Origin: an uncultured Clostridia bacterium
Lineage (GTDB): Bacteria > Bacillota > Clostridia > Oscillospirales > Acutalibacteraceae
Assembly: GCA_947567585.1 (NCBI GenBank)
Contig: CANONE010000042.1
Location: 1-14,809 of the forward strand
Direction of reading: 5' to 3'
Length of the DNA stretch: 14,809 bases
Shown here: positions 6,733 to 13,643 of the stretch, piece by piece
Layout of the letters: every line of letters begins with the position of its first letter
Position numbering within the stretch: position 1 is the stretch's first letter
The notes under the pieces: generated by a model
What the model saw: the letters and a program-made list of their open reading frames with translations, nothing else
Told to the model about the DNA's origin: nothing
The model's database searches: none
Program-made: the position numbers and the translations under genes

Positions 6733-7734
6733 CTATTCAGCGGACGCGGCATCATCCGCCCCGCTCCGTCCGCCGGCCGGACCGGCAGTGGGGGCGAGGG
6801 GACCCGAAGGCAAAGCCTCCAAAGTCTTAGAGAGCCATCCCAGAACATCCTCATAAACCGTTTCTTTGCCCAGCTCGTTTAGGACCTCATGCCGCATACC
6901 GGGATAGAGCTTCAGGGTTACATCCCGGACGCCCGCCCGCCGCAGCGCTTCGGTTACCTGCCGGGGACCCTGGCCGTAGCTTCCCACAGGGTCCTCCTCC
7001 CCGGCGATCAGGAGGATGGGCAGCTCCTTAGGCACTCGCGAGGGCCAATGGGGCGAGCTGATCTCGGAAAGCCCGGTGAACAGGTCCCGGTAGCCTCCGG
7101 CGGTAAAGGGGAAGCCGCATAGGGGGTCAGCCTGAAACTTTTTACAGACGGCGTCATCCCGAGACAGCCAGGCCGAAGCGTTTACCGGATGCTCAATGCG
7201 CTTGTTGTACCCGCTGGAAACCAGCTTGTCGATGCTTTTGCCAGAAGACCGGGGGCCCAACAGCCGGCACTGGGCGCTGGCAAGGGCCCTGCCCAGAGGA
7301 ACGCCGGGAATCTGGCCCATGGTGCCGCAGATTACGCACCCGCCGAGCCGCTGGCCGTAGCGCACAATATAGCAGCGGGTCAGGAAAGACCCCATGCTGT
7401 GCCCCATTAAAAACAGCGGCAGCCCCGGGTGGTTCCCCGCCGCCTGGTCCATCAGGGCGTTTAGGTCGCTGACAGTATGCTCCCAGCCGTCCTTGTCCGC
7501 GAAATGCCCCTTGATCTGTGCCGAGCGGCCATGACCGGGATGGTCGTTCATATAGACGGCAAAGCCTTTTTCCGCCAGGAAGCGGGCGAAATGGTCGTAG
7601 CGGCCGCTGTGCTCGGACATGCCGTGGGCGATTACCAAAACAGCCTTTGGCTCCCGCTCCTCATTCAGCCAGCGCCGGGAAAAGACCATGCCCCAGCCGC
7701 TGGAGGCAGGGCGAAACCATTCTTTTATATCCAA
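6733..7734 (-). CDS. Alpha/beta hydrolase, lysophospholipase/monoglyceride lipase-like
   Basis: A 333-residue serine hydrolase without signal peptide, so probably cytoplasmic. The oxyanion region HGMSEHSGRY (37-46), the nucleophile elbow GHSMGS (111-116, Ser113), the acid Asp248 (GEEDP) and His282 (GMRHE) form a complete catalytic triad. These motifs are typical of the Hydrolase_4 (serine aminopeptidase S33, monoacylglycerol lipase-like) group, which cleaves acyl esters of lysolipids or monoglycerides; the substrate here is unknown. The start is TTG (7734-7732), chosen because AAGGAGG (complement of 7744-7750) lies 9 nt upstream; the first internal Met is residue 16. It follows the acetyltransferase gene by 40 nt, so they form an operon. 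The last 25 residues are a low-complexity Ala/Gly/Pro tail. Confidence 0.88.
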   Translation of the reverse strand: MDIKEWFRPASSGWGMVFSRRWLNEEREPKAVLVIAHGMSEHSGRYDHFARFLAEKGFAVYMNDHPGHGRSAQIKGHFADKDGWEHTVSDLNALMDQAAGNHPGLPLFLMGHSMGSFLTRCYIVRYGQRLGGCVICGTMGQIPGVPLGRALASAQCRLLGPRSSGKSIDKLVSSGYNKRIEHPVNASAWLSRDDAVCKKFQADPLCGFPFTAGGYRDLFTGLSEISSPHWPSRVPKELPILLIAGEEDPVGSYGQGPRQVTEALRRAGVRDVTLKLYPGMRHEVLNELGKETVYEDVLGWLSKTLEALPSGPLAPTAGPAGGRSGADDAASAE

Positions 7735-7774
7735 TTTTGTTAGCCTCCTTCTTTACGCCCTCTGCCAACGGGAC

Positions 7775-8974
7775 CTAGAAAAGATCCAGAATATGGCAGG
7801 GCTTCTGATAGAACACCTGGCCGATGGCCGGGGTATTCCACTGCACGGAAATATCCGGGGCAAAGAAAACGCTTTCTGTAGACCGGGCCCCTCCCAGAAG
7901 AACCGCCAGATTTCCCACATCCATTTGCAGGTCCGGAGCGCTGTCCGTCCGGACGACGCTGTTTTCCCGCCCGGGGGCGAAGGACAGCTGAAAGGTGGCG
8001 TCATTTTCCGGGATGATGCCGTCGGTAACCTTCACCCGCAGCTCCCCTTGGCCCTGGCAGCGGCAGAGCTTCAAAAGCAGCTCCGCGTTGACAGCCCGGG
8101 CCATGCCGTTGAGGACATGCTTGCAGTCCATGCCGGAGAGCTCGGGAAGCAGGGCGGTCAAGTCCATATGGGCGGGAACGGCCAGCTGGACAGCCTCAAA
8201 ATTGGCTATAAAGGACTCGTACACAAACCCCAGCAGGCCCGTCAAAGCCTGGGGGCTTGTAAAGAGCAGGCCATTTCTCAGAGGAAAATCCGCGTAGCAG
8301 ATCAGGTCGTCTTTCACTCTGCTGCCAATCAGCGCGCCGCCGGGCGTTCCATTGGCGTCGGACCACAGGAAGATCCACCGCTTTTGCGTCAGAGGTCCAT
8401 CCCCTTCCAGATCCTTGTCGAAAGCCTCCCGCAGGCAGGAGAAATTTATATCCTTGTACATACCATTATACAGGTCCAGCAGCACAGAGAGATCGTCTCC
8501 GGGCAGCAGCTGCCGGACGCTTCCCTTTACCTTAGGCAAACGCCTGAGATCCTCCAGCCGGATCCGCCAGCGGGCGGTCCGGCCCGCTGGGGCATAGCCA
8601 AACTGCCGGTAATAGCTGGTGCTGAAGGGGTAAAGGTGGGAAAGGGCGTACCCCTCGTTATAGAGCTCCCGCAGGGAGGCTTCCATGCAGGCGCGAATCG
8701 CCCCGCCACGCCTGTGGGCAGGCAAGGTGGCCACGCCGCCGACGCCCCCCATTTTCAGCTCTTGCCCGTCAAAGCGAAGCGTCTTCTTATTCACAATGAT
8801 GGAAGCCACAGGCGGCCCATCCTGATGGAGAAAGGCGCCGTACACATCTTCACCATCGCGGGCATCAGCCTCCTTTTCCCGCTCCTTGCCGTATTCAAAT
8901 GGACCCTCAAAGGCCACGGCCATGTTCAGCCTGGCCTGCCAGAGCTCTTGGGGAAACAGTTTTCTCGCGTACAT
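7775..8974 (-). CDS. Eis-like GNAT N-acetyltransferase
   Basis: A 399-residue protein with the three-part layout of the Eis family: an N-terminal GNAT domain with the acetyl-CoA loop VATLPAHRRGGAI (81-93), a second GNAT-like domain without that loop, and a C-terminal SCP2-like domain (about 290-399). YYRQFGYAPAG (121-131) corresponds to the segment that carries the general-acid Tyr of mycobacterial Eis. The chain ends in Phe (HILDLF), as in Eis, where the free C-terminal carboxylate acts as base. Eis proteins acetylate amines such as aminoglycosides or protein lysines; the substrate here is unknown. The ATG has AGGAGG just upstream (complement of 8980-8985). It is the first gene of a two-gene minus-strand operon. 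Confidence 0.85.
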   Translation of the reverse strand: MYARKLFPQELWQARLNMAVAFEGPFEYGKEREKEADARDGEDVYGAFLHQDGPPVASIIVNKKTLRFDGQELKMGGVGGVATLPAHRRGGAIRACMEASLRELYNEGYALSHLYPFSTSYYRQFGYAPAGRTARWRIRLEDLRRLPKVKGSVRQLLPGDDLSVLLDLYNGMYKDINFSCLREAFDKDLEGDGPLTQKRWIFLWSDANGTPGGALIGSRVKDDLICYADFPLRNGLLFTSPQALTGLLGFVYESFIANFEAVQLAVPAHMDLTALLPELSGMDCKHVLNGMARAVNAELLLKLCRCQGQGELRVKVTDGIIPENDATFQLSFAPGRENSVVRTDSAPDLQMDVGNLAVLLGGARSTESVFFAPDISVQWNTPAIGQVFYQKPCHILDLF

Positions 8975-9033
8975 TTTGCCCTCCTATTTTTCCATTATCC
9001 GCTTGTCCAAAAAGCGGGATTTTCCATGCTCTT

Positions 9034-9062
9034 TATATACCACATTTTTCCGGGTTCGTCAA
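9034..9062 (-). promoter_or_regulatory. Sigma-A promoter of the acetyltransferase-hydrolase operon
   Basis: On the minus strand, TTGACG (9062-9057), a 17-bp spacer and TATATA (9039-9034) give a good promoter with a leader of about 50 nt. The leader holds a small hairpin (8999-9004 with 9012-9017) without a U-run. It is divergent from the ribosomal protein promoter 140 bp away; the bases between show nothing else. Confidence 0.75.
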
Positions 9063-9199
9063 GGCGGAGAAGCCCTGGCGGTCCCAGCGCCACGCGGGGT
9101 CAATCGAAAAATAGAAACTTAGATTGCGGAAGAAAACAAGAGAAATAAGAAGTTAAAACGAGCTTATCTATGCGCCAATTAAATAATGCGGAAAAGATG

Positions 9200-9228
9200 T
9201 TGACACGGGAAGTAAACTGTGGTATGAT
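9200..9228 (+). promoter_or_regulatory. Sigma-A promoter of rplM-rpsI
   Basis: A perfect TTGACA (9200-9205), a 17-bp spacer and TATGAT (9223-9228, five of six consensus bases) form the strongest promoter in the window, as expected for ribosomal proteins. The leader is about 42 nt; I could not make out an L13-leader-type structure in it. Confidence 0.9.
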
Positions 9229-9276
9229 CATGGGGCGAGAAAAGAATGGCAGTGAATGTTTGGAGGTTATTAAGCT

Positions 9277-9705
9277 ATGTCAACTACTATGCCCAAAGCC
9301 GGCGAAGTCCAGCGTAAGTGGTACGTCATCGACGCTGCCGGCAAGCCCCTGGGCCGGGTTGCGGCTCAGGCCGCCGTGCTGTTGCGCGGCAAGCACAAGG
9401 TCACCTTCGCCCCCCATGTGGACTGCGGCGACCATGTGATCATCGTCAATTGCAAAGACGCCGTCCTCACCGGCAACAAGGCGGAGAAAAAGTACTATTA
9501 CCGCCATACCGGCTATATCGGCCACCTAAAGGCTACCCGCTATGATACCCTGATGCGCACAAAGCCTGAGCTGGCTATGCAGCTGGCTGTAAAAGGAATG
9601 CTCCCTTCCAATTCTTTGGGCAGGGACGAGCTCTCCCGCCTGCGCTTATATGCCGGCGGCGAGCACAAGCATGCCGCCCAGAAGCCGGAAGCTTGGAATA
9701 TGTAA
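9277..9705 (+). CDS. rplM: 50S ribosomal protein L13
   Basis: A 142-residue protein of normal length for L13, an early-assembling protein of the large ribosomal subunit that binds 23S rRNA. Family features are RKWYVIDAAGKPLGR (13-27), the basic RGKHKV segment (37-42), GD-VIIVNC near 51-59, TGNK, the YYRHTGYIG stretch (about 74-82), VKGMLP (104-109), LGR and LRLYAGGEHKH (122-132). The ATG has GGAGG at 9262-9266; the second Met is too far from it. It is 17 nt upstream of rpsI, the usual pairing in bacteria. Both genes share the bases TTAAGCTATG around their start codons. Confidence 0.98.
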   Translation: MSTTMPKAGEVQRKWYVIDAAGKPLGRVAAQAAVLLRGKHKVTFAPHVDCGDHVIIVNCKDAVLTGNKAEKKYYYRHTGYIGHLKATRYDTLMRTKPELAMQLAVKGMLPSNSLGRDELSRLRLYAGGEHKHAAQKPEAWNM

Positions 9706-9722
9706 GAGGAGGATGTTAAGCT

Positions 9723-10124
9723 ATGTATGAGACTGCACCCTATTTCTATGGTACCGGCAGAAGGAAGAGCTCTGTCGCCCGCGTGCGCCTGTATCAGGGC
9801 ACCGGTAAGGTGACGATTAACGACAGGGATATCGACGACTATTTTGGCCTGGATACCCTAAAGTATATTGTCCGTCAGCCCCTGGCCCTCACCAAAACCG
9901 ACGGCCAGTTTGACATCGTGTGCCGGGTTTCCGGCGGCGGTGTTACCGGTCAGGCAGGCGCCATCCGCCACGGCGTAGCCCGCGCCCTGCTTCAATATGA
10001 CTCGGAAAACCTGCGCTCCGCCTTGAAAAGGGCCGGGTTCCTGACTCGCGACCCCAGAATGAAGGAGCGCAAGAAGTACGGCCTGAAGGCCGCCCGCCGC
10101 GCGCCTCAGTTCTCCAAGCGCTAA
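9723..10124 (+). CDS. rpsI: 30S ribosomal protein S9
   Basis: A 133-residue S9 of the small ribosomal subunit. It shows the GTGRRKSSVARVRL start (10-23), the GGGVTGQAGAIRHGVARAL core (71-89), LTRDPRMKERKKYGLKAARR and the invariant basic C-terminus QFSKR. In the S9 family the last Arg reaches the P-site tRNA. The ribosome binding site GAGGAGG lies at 9706-9712, directly after the rplM stop. It is co-transcribed with rplM and followed by an intrinsic terminator. Nothing odd was seen. Confidence 0.98.
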   Translation: MYETAPYFYGTGRRKSSVARVRLYQGTGKVTINDRDIDDYFGLDTLKYIVRQPLALTKTDGQFDIVCRVSGGGVTGQAGAIRHGVARALLQYDSENLRSALKRAGFLTRDPRMKERKKYGLKAARRAPQFSKR

Positions 10125-10156
10125 CGGAACGGATTATACCAATCGAAAAAGCTCAG

Positions 10157-10189
10157 AAACCCCGGAAATACGCCATTTCCGGGGTTTTT
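10157..10189 (+). terminator. Intrinsic terminator of rplM-rpsI
   Basis: A perfect 13-bp stem (AAACCCCGGAAAT at 10157-10169 with 10175-10187) and a 5-nt loop are followed by TTTTTC, 32 nt after the rpsI stop. Confidence 0.95.
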
Positions 10190-10326
10190 CTTATGCCTTT
10201 GCCGGCTAATCCACTCTGTCCTGTTTTCGCTGAATTTGAACAGGTTTGGCCTCGTATATCTGTGTTAATAATAGGACAACCGCGAACGGAAGCTAGGGTT
10301 TTCTCGGTGGGACAAGTCCGTGTTAG

Positions 10327-10467
10327 AAAAAGGCAGGTGGATCTTTCGCTATCGTTGGGTCGGCGATCATCAAGCTGCTGGAACAGTTTGGGACTGACGC
10401 GCCGGGGCAGATTGCCGCTTATGTCCGGGAGATGAAGGGGGCGGTGGGTTATAGGCCCAATCTATAG
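10327..10467 (+). pseudogene. trpA: Decayed C-terminal fragment of tryptophan synthase alpha chain
   Basis: The frame of 10351-10467 reads IVGSAIIKLLEQFGTD then APGQIAAYVREMKGAV before a TAG at 465-467. This matches the conserved C-terminal end of TrpA: the phosphate-binding strand-loop (V)VGSAI(V)K, then a helix ending YVREMK.A. The frame is closed upstream by TAG at 10324-10326, and the residues just before the match (AGGSFA) no longer resemble TrpA's ADGV. Further upstream, shifted frames give scraps such as GQVR that could be the degraded GFGIS.PEQV region. No start codon or ribosome binding site is present and no other trp gene is nearby. This is a remnant of about 40 codons. The rest of the 10190-10326 gap shows nothing I can assign. 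Confidence 0.72.
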
Positions 10468-10479
10468 CTCAATATCCAT

Positions 10480-10517
10480 TCCAAGTATTGGACAAAAGCC
10501 CCCGGGCCGGGTACAAT
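10480..10517 (+). promoter_or_regulatory. Promoter of the metQNI operon with a LysR-box-like dyad
   Basis: TTGGAC (10488-10493), an 18-bp spacer and TACAAT (10512-10517) form the likely promoter, with a leader of about 52 nt. The 13-bp dyad TCCAAGTATTGGA (10480-10492) overlaps the -35 box and has the T-N11-A form typical of LysR-type binding sites. A LysR gene closes this operon. A second, weaker pair TTGCGC/TACACT lies at 10522-10549. No SAM riboswitch or T-box fits in the short leader. Confidence 0.6.
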
Positions 10518-10575
10518 AGGCTTGCGCTTCAAAAAGGAAACGCTACACTATATACATAAAGGAGCAAGGTAAACT

Positions 10576-11499
10576 ATGAAACGGAAACTTTTTAGAATTG
10601 TAAGCCTGGCGCTGATAGCGGCTCTGCTGCTGGCCCTGGCGGCCTGCGGCGGGGACGGTGGAACGTCCTCAGGGAGGTCGGAGAGTTCAGGGAGCTCTGA
10701 AAGCTCCGCCAGCGCGGACAGCACCGCCTCCGGCGGCAAGAAGATAACTGTGGGCGTGAACCCTGTGCCCCACGCGGACATCTTGGAAAATGCCGTGAAG
10801 GCCGAGCTGGCCAAAGACGGCTGGGAACTGGAGGTCGTGGTCTTTCAGGACTATGTGCTGCCCAACACCTCCCTTGAGGAGGGCGAGCTGGACGCCAACT
10901 ACTTCCAGACCCTGGGCTACATGAACACCCAGAACGAGGAGGCCGGCCTGCATTTGGTGGCGGTGGCTGGGGTGCATATAGAGCCAATGGGTATCTACTC
11001 CGAGAAGTACAGCTCTCTTGACGAGTTGCCGGACGGGGCCGAGATCGGCGTGCCCAACGACACCGACAACATGACCCGGGGCCTGGAGCTGCTGGTGCAG
11101 AAGAAGCTGCTCAACTCCCTGGGAGACTTCGGCACAGACCCCAATGTGACCGCCGAGTCCCTCACGGACGACAAGGAGGCCAACCCCCACGGCTATAAGA
11201 TAACCACCCTGGAGGCCGCCAGTCTGCCCCTGTCCCTGCCGGATTTGGATGCGGCGGCAATCAACGGCAACTATGCCATCGGCGCGGAGCTGCCCGACAA
11301 GCACCCGGCCCTGGACATTGAGGAGTTTGACGAGGACTCCACTGTGCGGCGCACCAATTTCGTGGTGGTGAAGCAGGGCAACGAGGACAGCGAGAAGACC
11401 AAAGCGCTGGTCGCGGCGATCCAGTCCGACGCCGTGAAAGAGTATATTGAGAGCACATATAAGGGCGCGGTGATCCCGTCCTTTATCGAGGCCCCGTGA
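10576..11499 (+). CDS. metQ: Methionine ABC transporter substrate-binding lipoprotein
   Basis: A 307-residue NlpA/MetQ-family lipoprotein. The N-terminus is a lipoprotein signal with lipobox LAAC (lipidated Cys24), followed by a Ser/Gly-rich linker (about 28-55) and then the binding domain starting ITVGVNPVPHADIL. Family landmarks include FQDYVLPN, ELDANYFQT, GIYS-KY, IGVPNDT.N..R and the aspartate-rich AAINGNYA segment. It captures methionine outside the membrane and delivers it to MetI. The ribosome binding site AAAGGAG lies at 10558-10564. The stop overlaps the metN start. Related NlpA proteins bind other small ligands, but the metN and metI partners make methionine most likely. Confidence 0.93.
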   Translation: MKRKLFRIVSLALIAALLLALAACGGDGGTSSGRSESSGSSESSASADSTASGGKKITVGVNPVPHADILENAVKAELAKDGWELEVVVFQDYVLPNTSLEEGELDANYFQTLGYMNTQNEEAGLHLVAVAGVHIEPMGIYSEKYSSLDELPDGAEIGVPNDTDNMTRGLELLVQKKLLNSLGDFGTDPNVTAESLTDDKEANPHGYKITTLEAASLPLSLPDLDAAAINGNYAIGAELPDKHPALDIEEFDEDSTVRRTNFVVVKQGNEDSEKTKALVAAIQSDAVKEYIESTYKGAVIPSFIEAP

Positions 11500-12470
11500 T
11501 AGAACTACAAAACGTGCGGAAATCCTTTCGGGACCTTACGGTCCTGAAGGGAATTTCGCTTAAAATCGAGGACCATGAGATTTACGGCATTGTGGGGCAG
11601 AGCGGCGCGGGGAAATCCACCCTTCTGCGCTGTATCAACGGACTGGAGCCCTACGATTCCGGCGAAATCCTGGTAGACGGCTCGCCGGTGGACAGCGGCG
11701 ACAAGAAATCCCTGCGGCTGCTGCAAAAGCGCATGGGCATGATTTTCCAGAGCTTCAACCTGTTGGAGCGGCTGGACGTGTACGGCAATATCGCCCTGCC
11801 CATGAAGTTCTGGGGCCAAAAGCCCAAGTCCCCGGAGAGCCGCAAAAAAATCGAGGAGCTGGTGCGCCTGGTGGGTTTGGAGGACAAGCTCCACGCCCGG
11901 CCCCGGGAGCTCTCCGGCGGGCAGAAGCAGCGAGTGGCTATCGCCAGGGCTTTGGTGCTGGACCCGCAGTTTCTTCTCTGCGACGAGGCCACCAGCGCCC
12001 TGGACCCGGAGATAACAAAGGAGATTTTGGCCTTGCTGCAAAAAATCAACCGGGAACTGGGACTGACCATCGTGGTGGTGACCCACCAGATGGAGGTGGT
12101 CAAGCAGATCTGCAGCCGGGTGGCCTTCCTCTATAACGGCAGTGTGCTCTCTGAGGGCCGGCCCGAGGAGCTGTTCATCCGGCCAAAGCAGCCGGAGATT
12201 CAGGCGTTCCTCCGGGACCGTTCAGAGCTCCTGCCCGATACTGGGGTGAACATCCAGATATTCTTTGTGGGCGAGGAGGGCTCCGAGCAGCCGGTGGTCA
12301 CCCAGATGGCCCGGGAGCTGGGCAGGGATTTCAGCATCTGCTGGGCCAAGCTGGAGGATTTTCGGGACAAGGTGTTTGGCAGCCTGGTGTTGAACATTGA
12401 GGAGGGGGACCGGGAGCAGGTCTGCAATTTCCTCACGTCGAAAAATATCACCTGGGAGGTGCTGGAATAA
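11496..12470 (+). CDS. metN: Methionine ABC transporter ATP-binding protein
   Basis: A 324-residue ABC ATPase that powers methionine import. Walker A GQSGAGKST (34-42), Q-loop Gln85, signature LSGGQ (139-143), Walker B LLCDE (160-164) and His197 are all intact. The C-terminal domain (about 245-324) is the NIL domain that in MetN binds methionine and inhibits transport when the internal pool is high. The start is GTG (11496-11498), overlapping the metQ stop as GTGA; the first coding residues IELQNVRKSF fit the family, and a GAGG lies close upstream. The stop shares one base with the metI start. Confidence 0.96.
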   Translation: MIELQNVRKSFRDLTVLKGISLKIEDHEIYGIVGQSGAGKSTLLRCINGLEPYDSGEILVDGSPVDSGDKKSLRLLQKRMGMIFQSFNLLERLDVYGNIALPMKFWGQKPKSPESRKKIEELVRLVGLEDKLHARPRELSGGQKQRVAIARALVLDPQFLLCDEATSALDPEITKEILALLQKINRELGLTIVVVTHQMEVVKQICSRVAFLYNGSVLSEGRPEELFIRPKQPEIQAFLRDRSELLPDTGVNIQIFFVGEEGSEQPVVTQMARELGRDFSICWAKLEDFRDKVFGSLVLNIEEGDREQVCNFLTSKNITWEVLE

Positions 12471-13132
12471 TGGGCGGGATTTTGAACAATACCGGCATGA
12501 CCGAGGTCATCCTGACGGCCCTGTGGCAGACGGTGTACATGGTGTTCTGGTCCACGCTGCTGTCGGTGGTGATTGGCTTTATCCCCGCAATCATTTTGAC
12601 CCTTACCGCCCCGGACGGCCTGCACCCGATCCGGCCGGTGTACGAGCTGCTGAGCTTTCTCATCAACGTGTTCCGCAGCTTCCCCTTTATCATCCTGCTG
12701 GTGCTGGTGATCCCCTTTACCCGGCTGGTGGTGGGCAAGGCCATCGGGACCACGGCCTCCATCGTGCCCCTGACCCTCTCGGCCATCCCCTTCATTGCCA
12801 GGGTGATAGAGACCGCCCTGCGGGAGACAGACCCAGGGGTCATTGAGGCGGCCAAGTCCTTCGGGGCCTCGGATTGGCAGATACTTTGGCGGGTGTATAT
12901 CAAGGAGTCCGTACCCCGCATTTTGAATGGGGTGGTGCTGCTTATCATCTCCCTGGTGGGCTATTCGGCCATGGCGGGCACCGTGGGGGGCGGCGGTATC
13001 GGCGATATTGCCATCCGCTTCGGCTACCAGCAGTACCGGACGGACTACCTGGTGGTCTGCTCGGTAATCCTAATTATATTTGTACAGCTCATACAGATGA
13101 TTGGCAACCATCTGTATAAGCGGCTTTCTTAA
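12470..13132 (+). CDS. metI: Methionine ABC transporter permease
   Basis: A 220-residue integral membrane protein with about five TM segments (roughly 18-45, 58-82, 85-108, 150-172 and 190-213), the normal size for MetI. The EAA loop that contacts MetN reads EAAKSFGASDWQI (126-138). Other landmarks are NVFRSFPFIILL (66-77), the short helix LTLSAIPFIARVIETAL, and VGGGGIGDIAIRFGYQ (172-187). Its ATG overlaps the metN stop by one base, with GGGAGG at 12454-12459 inside metN. It forms the methionine importer with MetN and MetQ. Confidence 0.96.
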   Translation: MGGILNNTGMTEVILTALWQTVYMVFWSTLLSVVIGFIPAIILTLTAPDGLHPIRPVYELLSFLINVFRSFPFIILLVLVIPFTRLVVGKAIGTTASIVPLTLSAIPFIARVIETALRETDPGVIEAAKSFGASDWQILWRVYIKESVPRILNGVVLLIISLVGYSAMAGTVGGGGIGDIAIRFGYQQYRTDYLVVCSVILIIFVQLIQMIGNHLYKRLS

Positions 13133-13141
13133 GGAGGAAAT

Positions 13142-13612
13142 ATGCCAAACTATGAACTGATGGCCAAACAGATACAATCCCTGGCGGAGATCGACCGGGA
13201 CTTCGTGCCCCTGCTCTCCAATGCCGCCGCCATCCTCTGGGAGGGCCTGGAACGGGTGAACTGGGCGGGGTTCTACCTGATGGACAAGGGGAGTCTTTTG
13301 GTAGGCCCCTTTCAGGGCAAGGCGGCCTGCGTCCGTATTGAAACCGACAAAGGGGTTTGCGGCACTGCCGTAGCCCAGGACCGGGTACAACGAGTGGAGG
13401 ACGTGCACGCTTTCCCGGGCCATATCGCCTGCGACAGCGCCTCCCGCTCGGAGATCGTGCTGCCCATCCACAGCGGTGGGCGGATCGTGGGCGTGCTGGA
13501 CATTGACAGCCCGGAAAGAGCCCGCTTTACGGCAGAGGACGAGAGAGGGTTGGCGCTGGTGGTGGAGGTTCTGGAGAGTGTGGCGGATTTCTCCCGGCTG
13601 CGGCTCATATAG
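13142..13612 (+). CDS. msrC: Free methionine-(R)-sulfoxide reductase (GAF domain)
   Basis: A 156-residue single GAF-domain enzyme that reduces free methionine-R-sulfoxide, using thioredoxin. The family motifs are WAGFYL (41-46), GPFQGK.ACVRI (55-66), GVCGTA (71-76), DVHAFPGHIACD (87-98) and SEIVLPI. The three conserved cysteines are Cys63, Cys73 and Cys97; the spacings of 10 and 24 match the catalytic and resolving cysteines known in the E. coli (YebR/MsrC) and yeast enzymes. It begins 9 nt after metI with AAGGAGG upstream, so it is part of the methionine import operon. This ties import of methionine to repair of its oxidised form. Nothing is missing. Confidence 0.93.
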   Translation: MPNYELMAKQIQSLAEIDRDFVPLLSNAAAILWEGLERVNWAGFYLMDKGSLLVGPFQGKAACVRIETDKGVCGTAVAQDRVQRVEDVHAFPGHIACDSASRSEIVLPIHSGGRIVGVLDIDSPERARFTAEDERGLALVVEVLESVADFSRLRLI

Positions 13613-13643
13613 TCCGTTACTATGATGAAAGAGGCGGTACCCT

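Noticed and set aside
7619..9148. 509-codon plus-strand open frame
   Set aside because: It is antisense to the hydrolase and acetyltransferase genes, whose catalytic motifs, starts and promoter are clear; its protein shows no domain pattern.
9235..9276. L13 ribosomal leader structure
   Set aside because: The leader is only about 42 nt and I found no convincing stem; a covariance-model search would be needed to claim it.
10193..10435. 80-codon plus-strand open frame after the rpsI terminator
   Set aside because: No ribosome binding site and no recognisable protein; the overlapping other frame matches the TrpA C-terminus, which explains the region better.
10494..10575. SAM riboswitch for the methionine operon
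   Set aside because: The leader is about 52 nt, too short for an S-box, with no kink-turn or terminator features.
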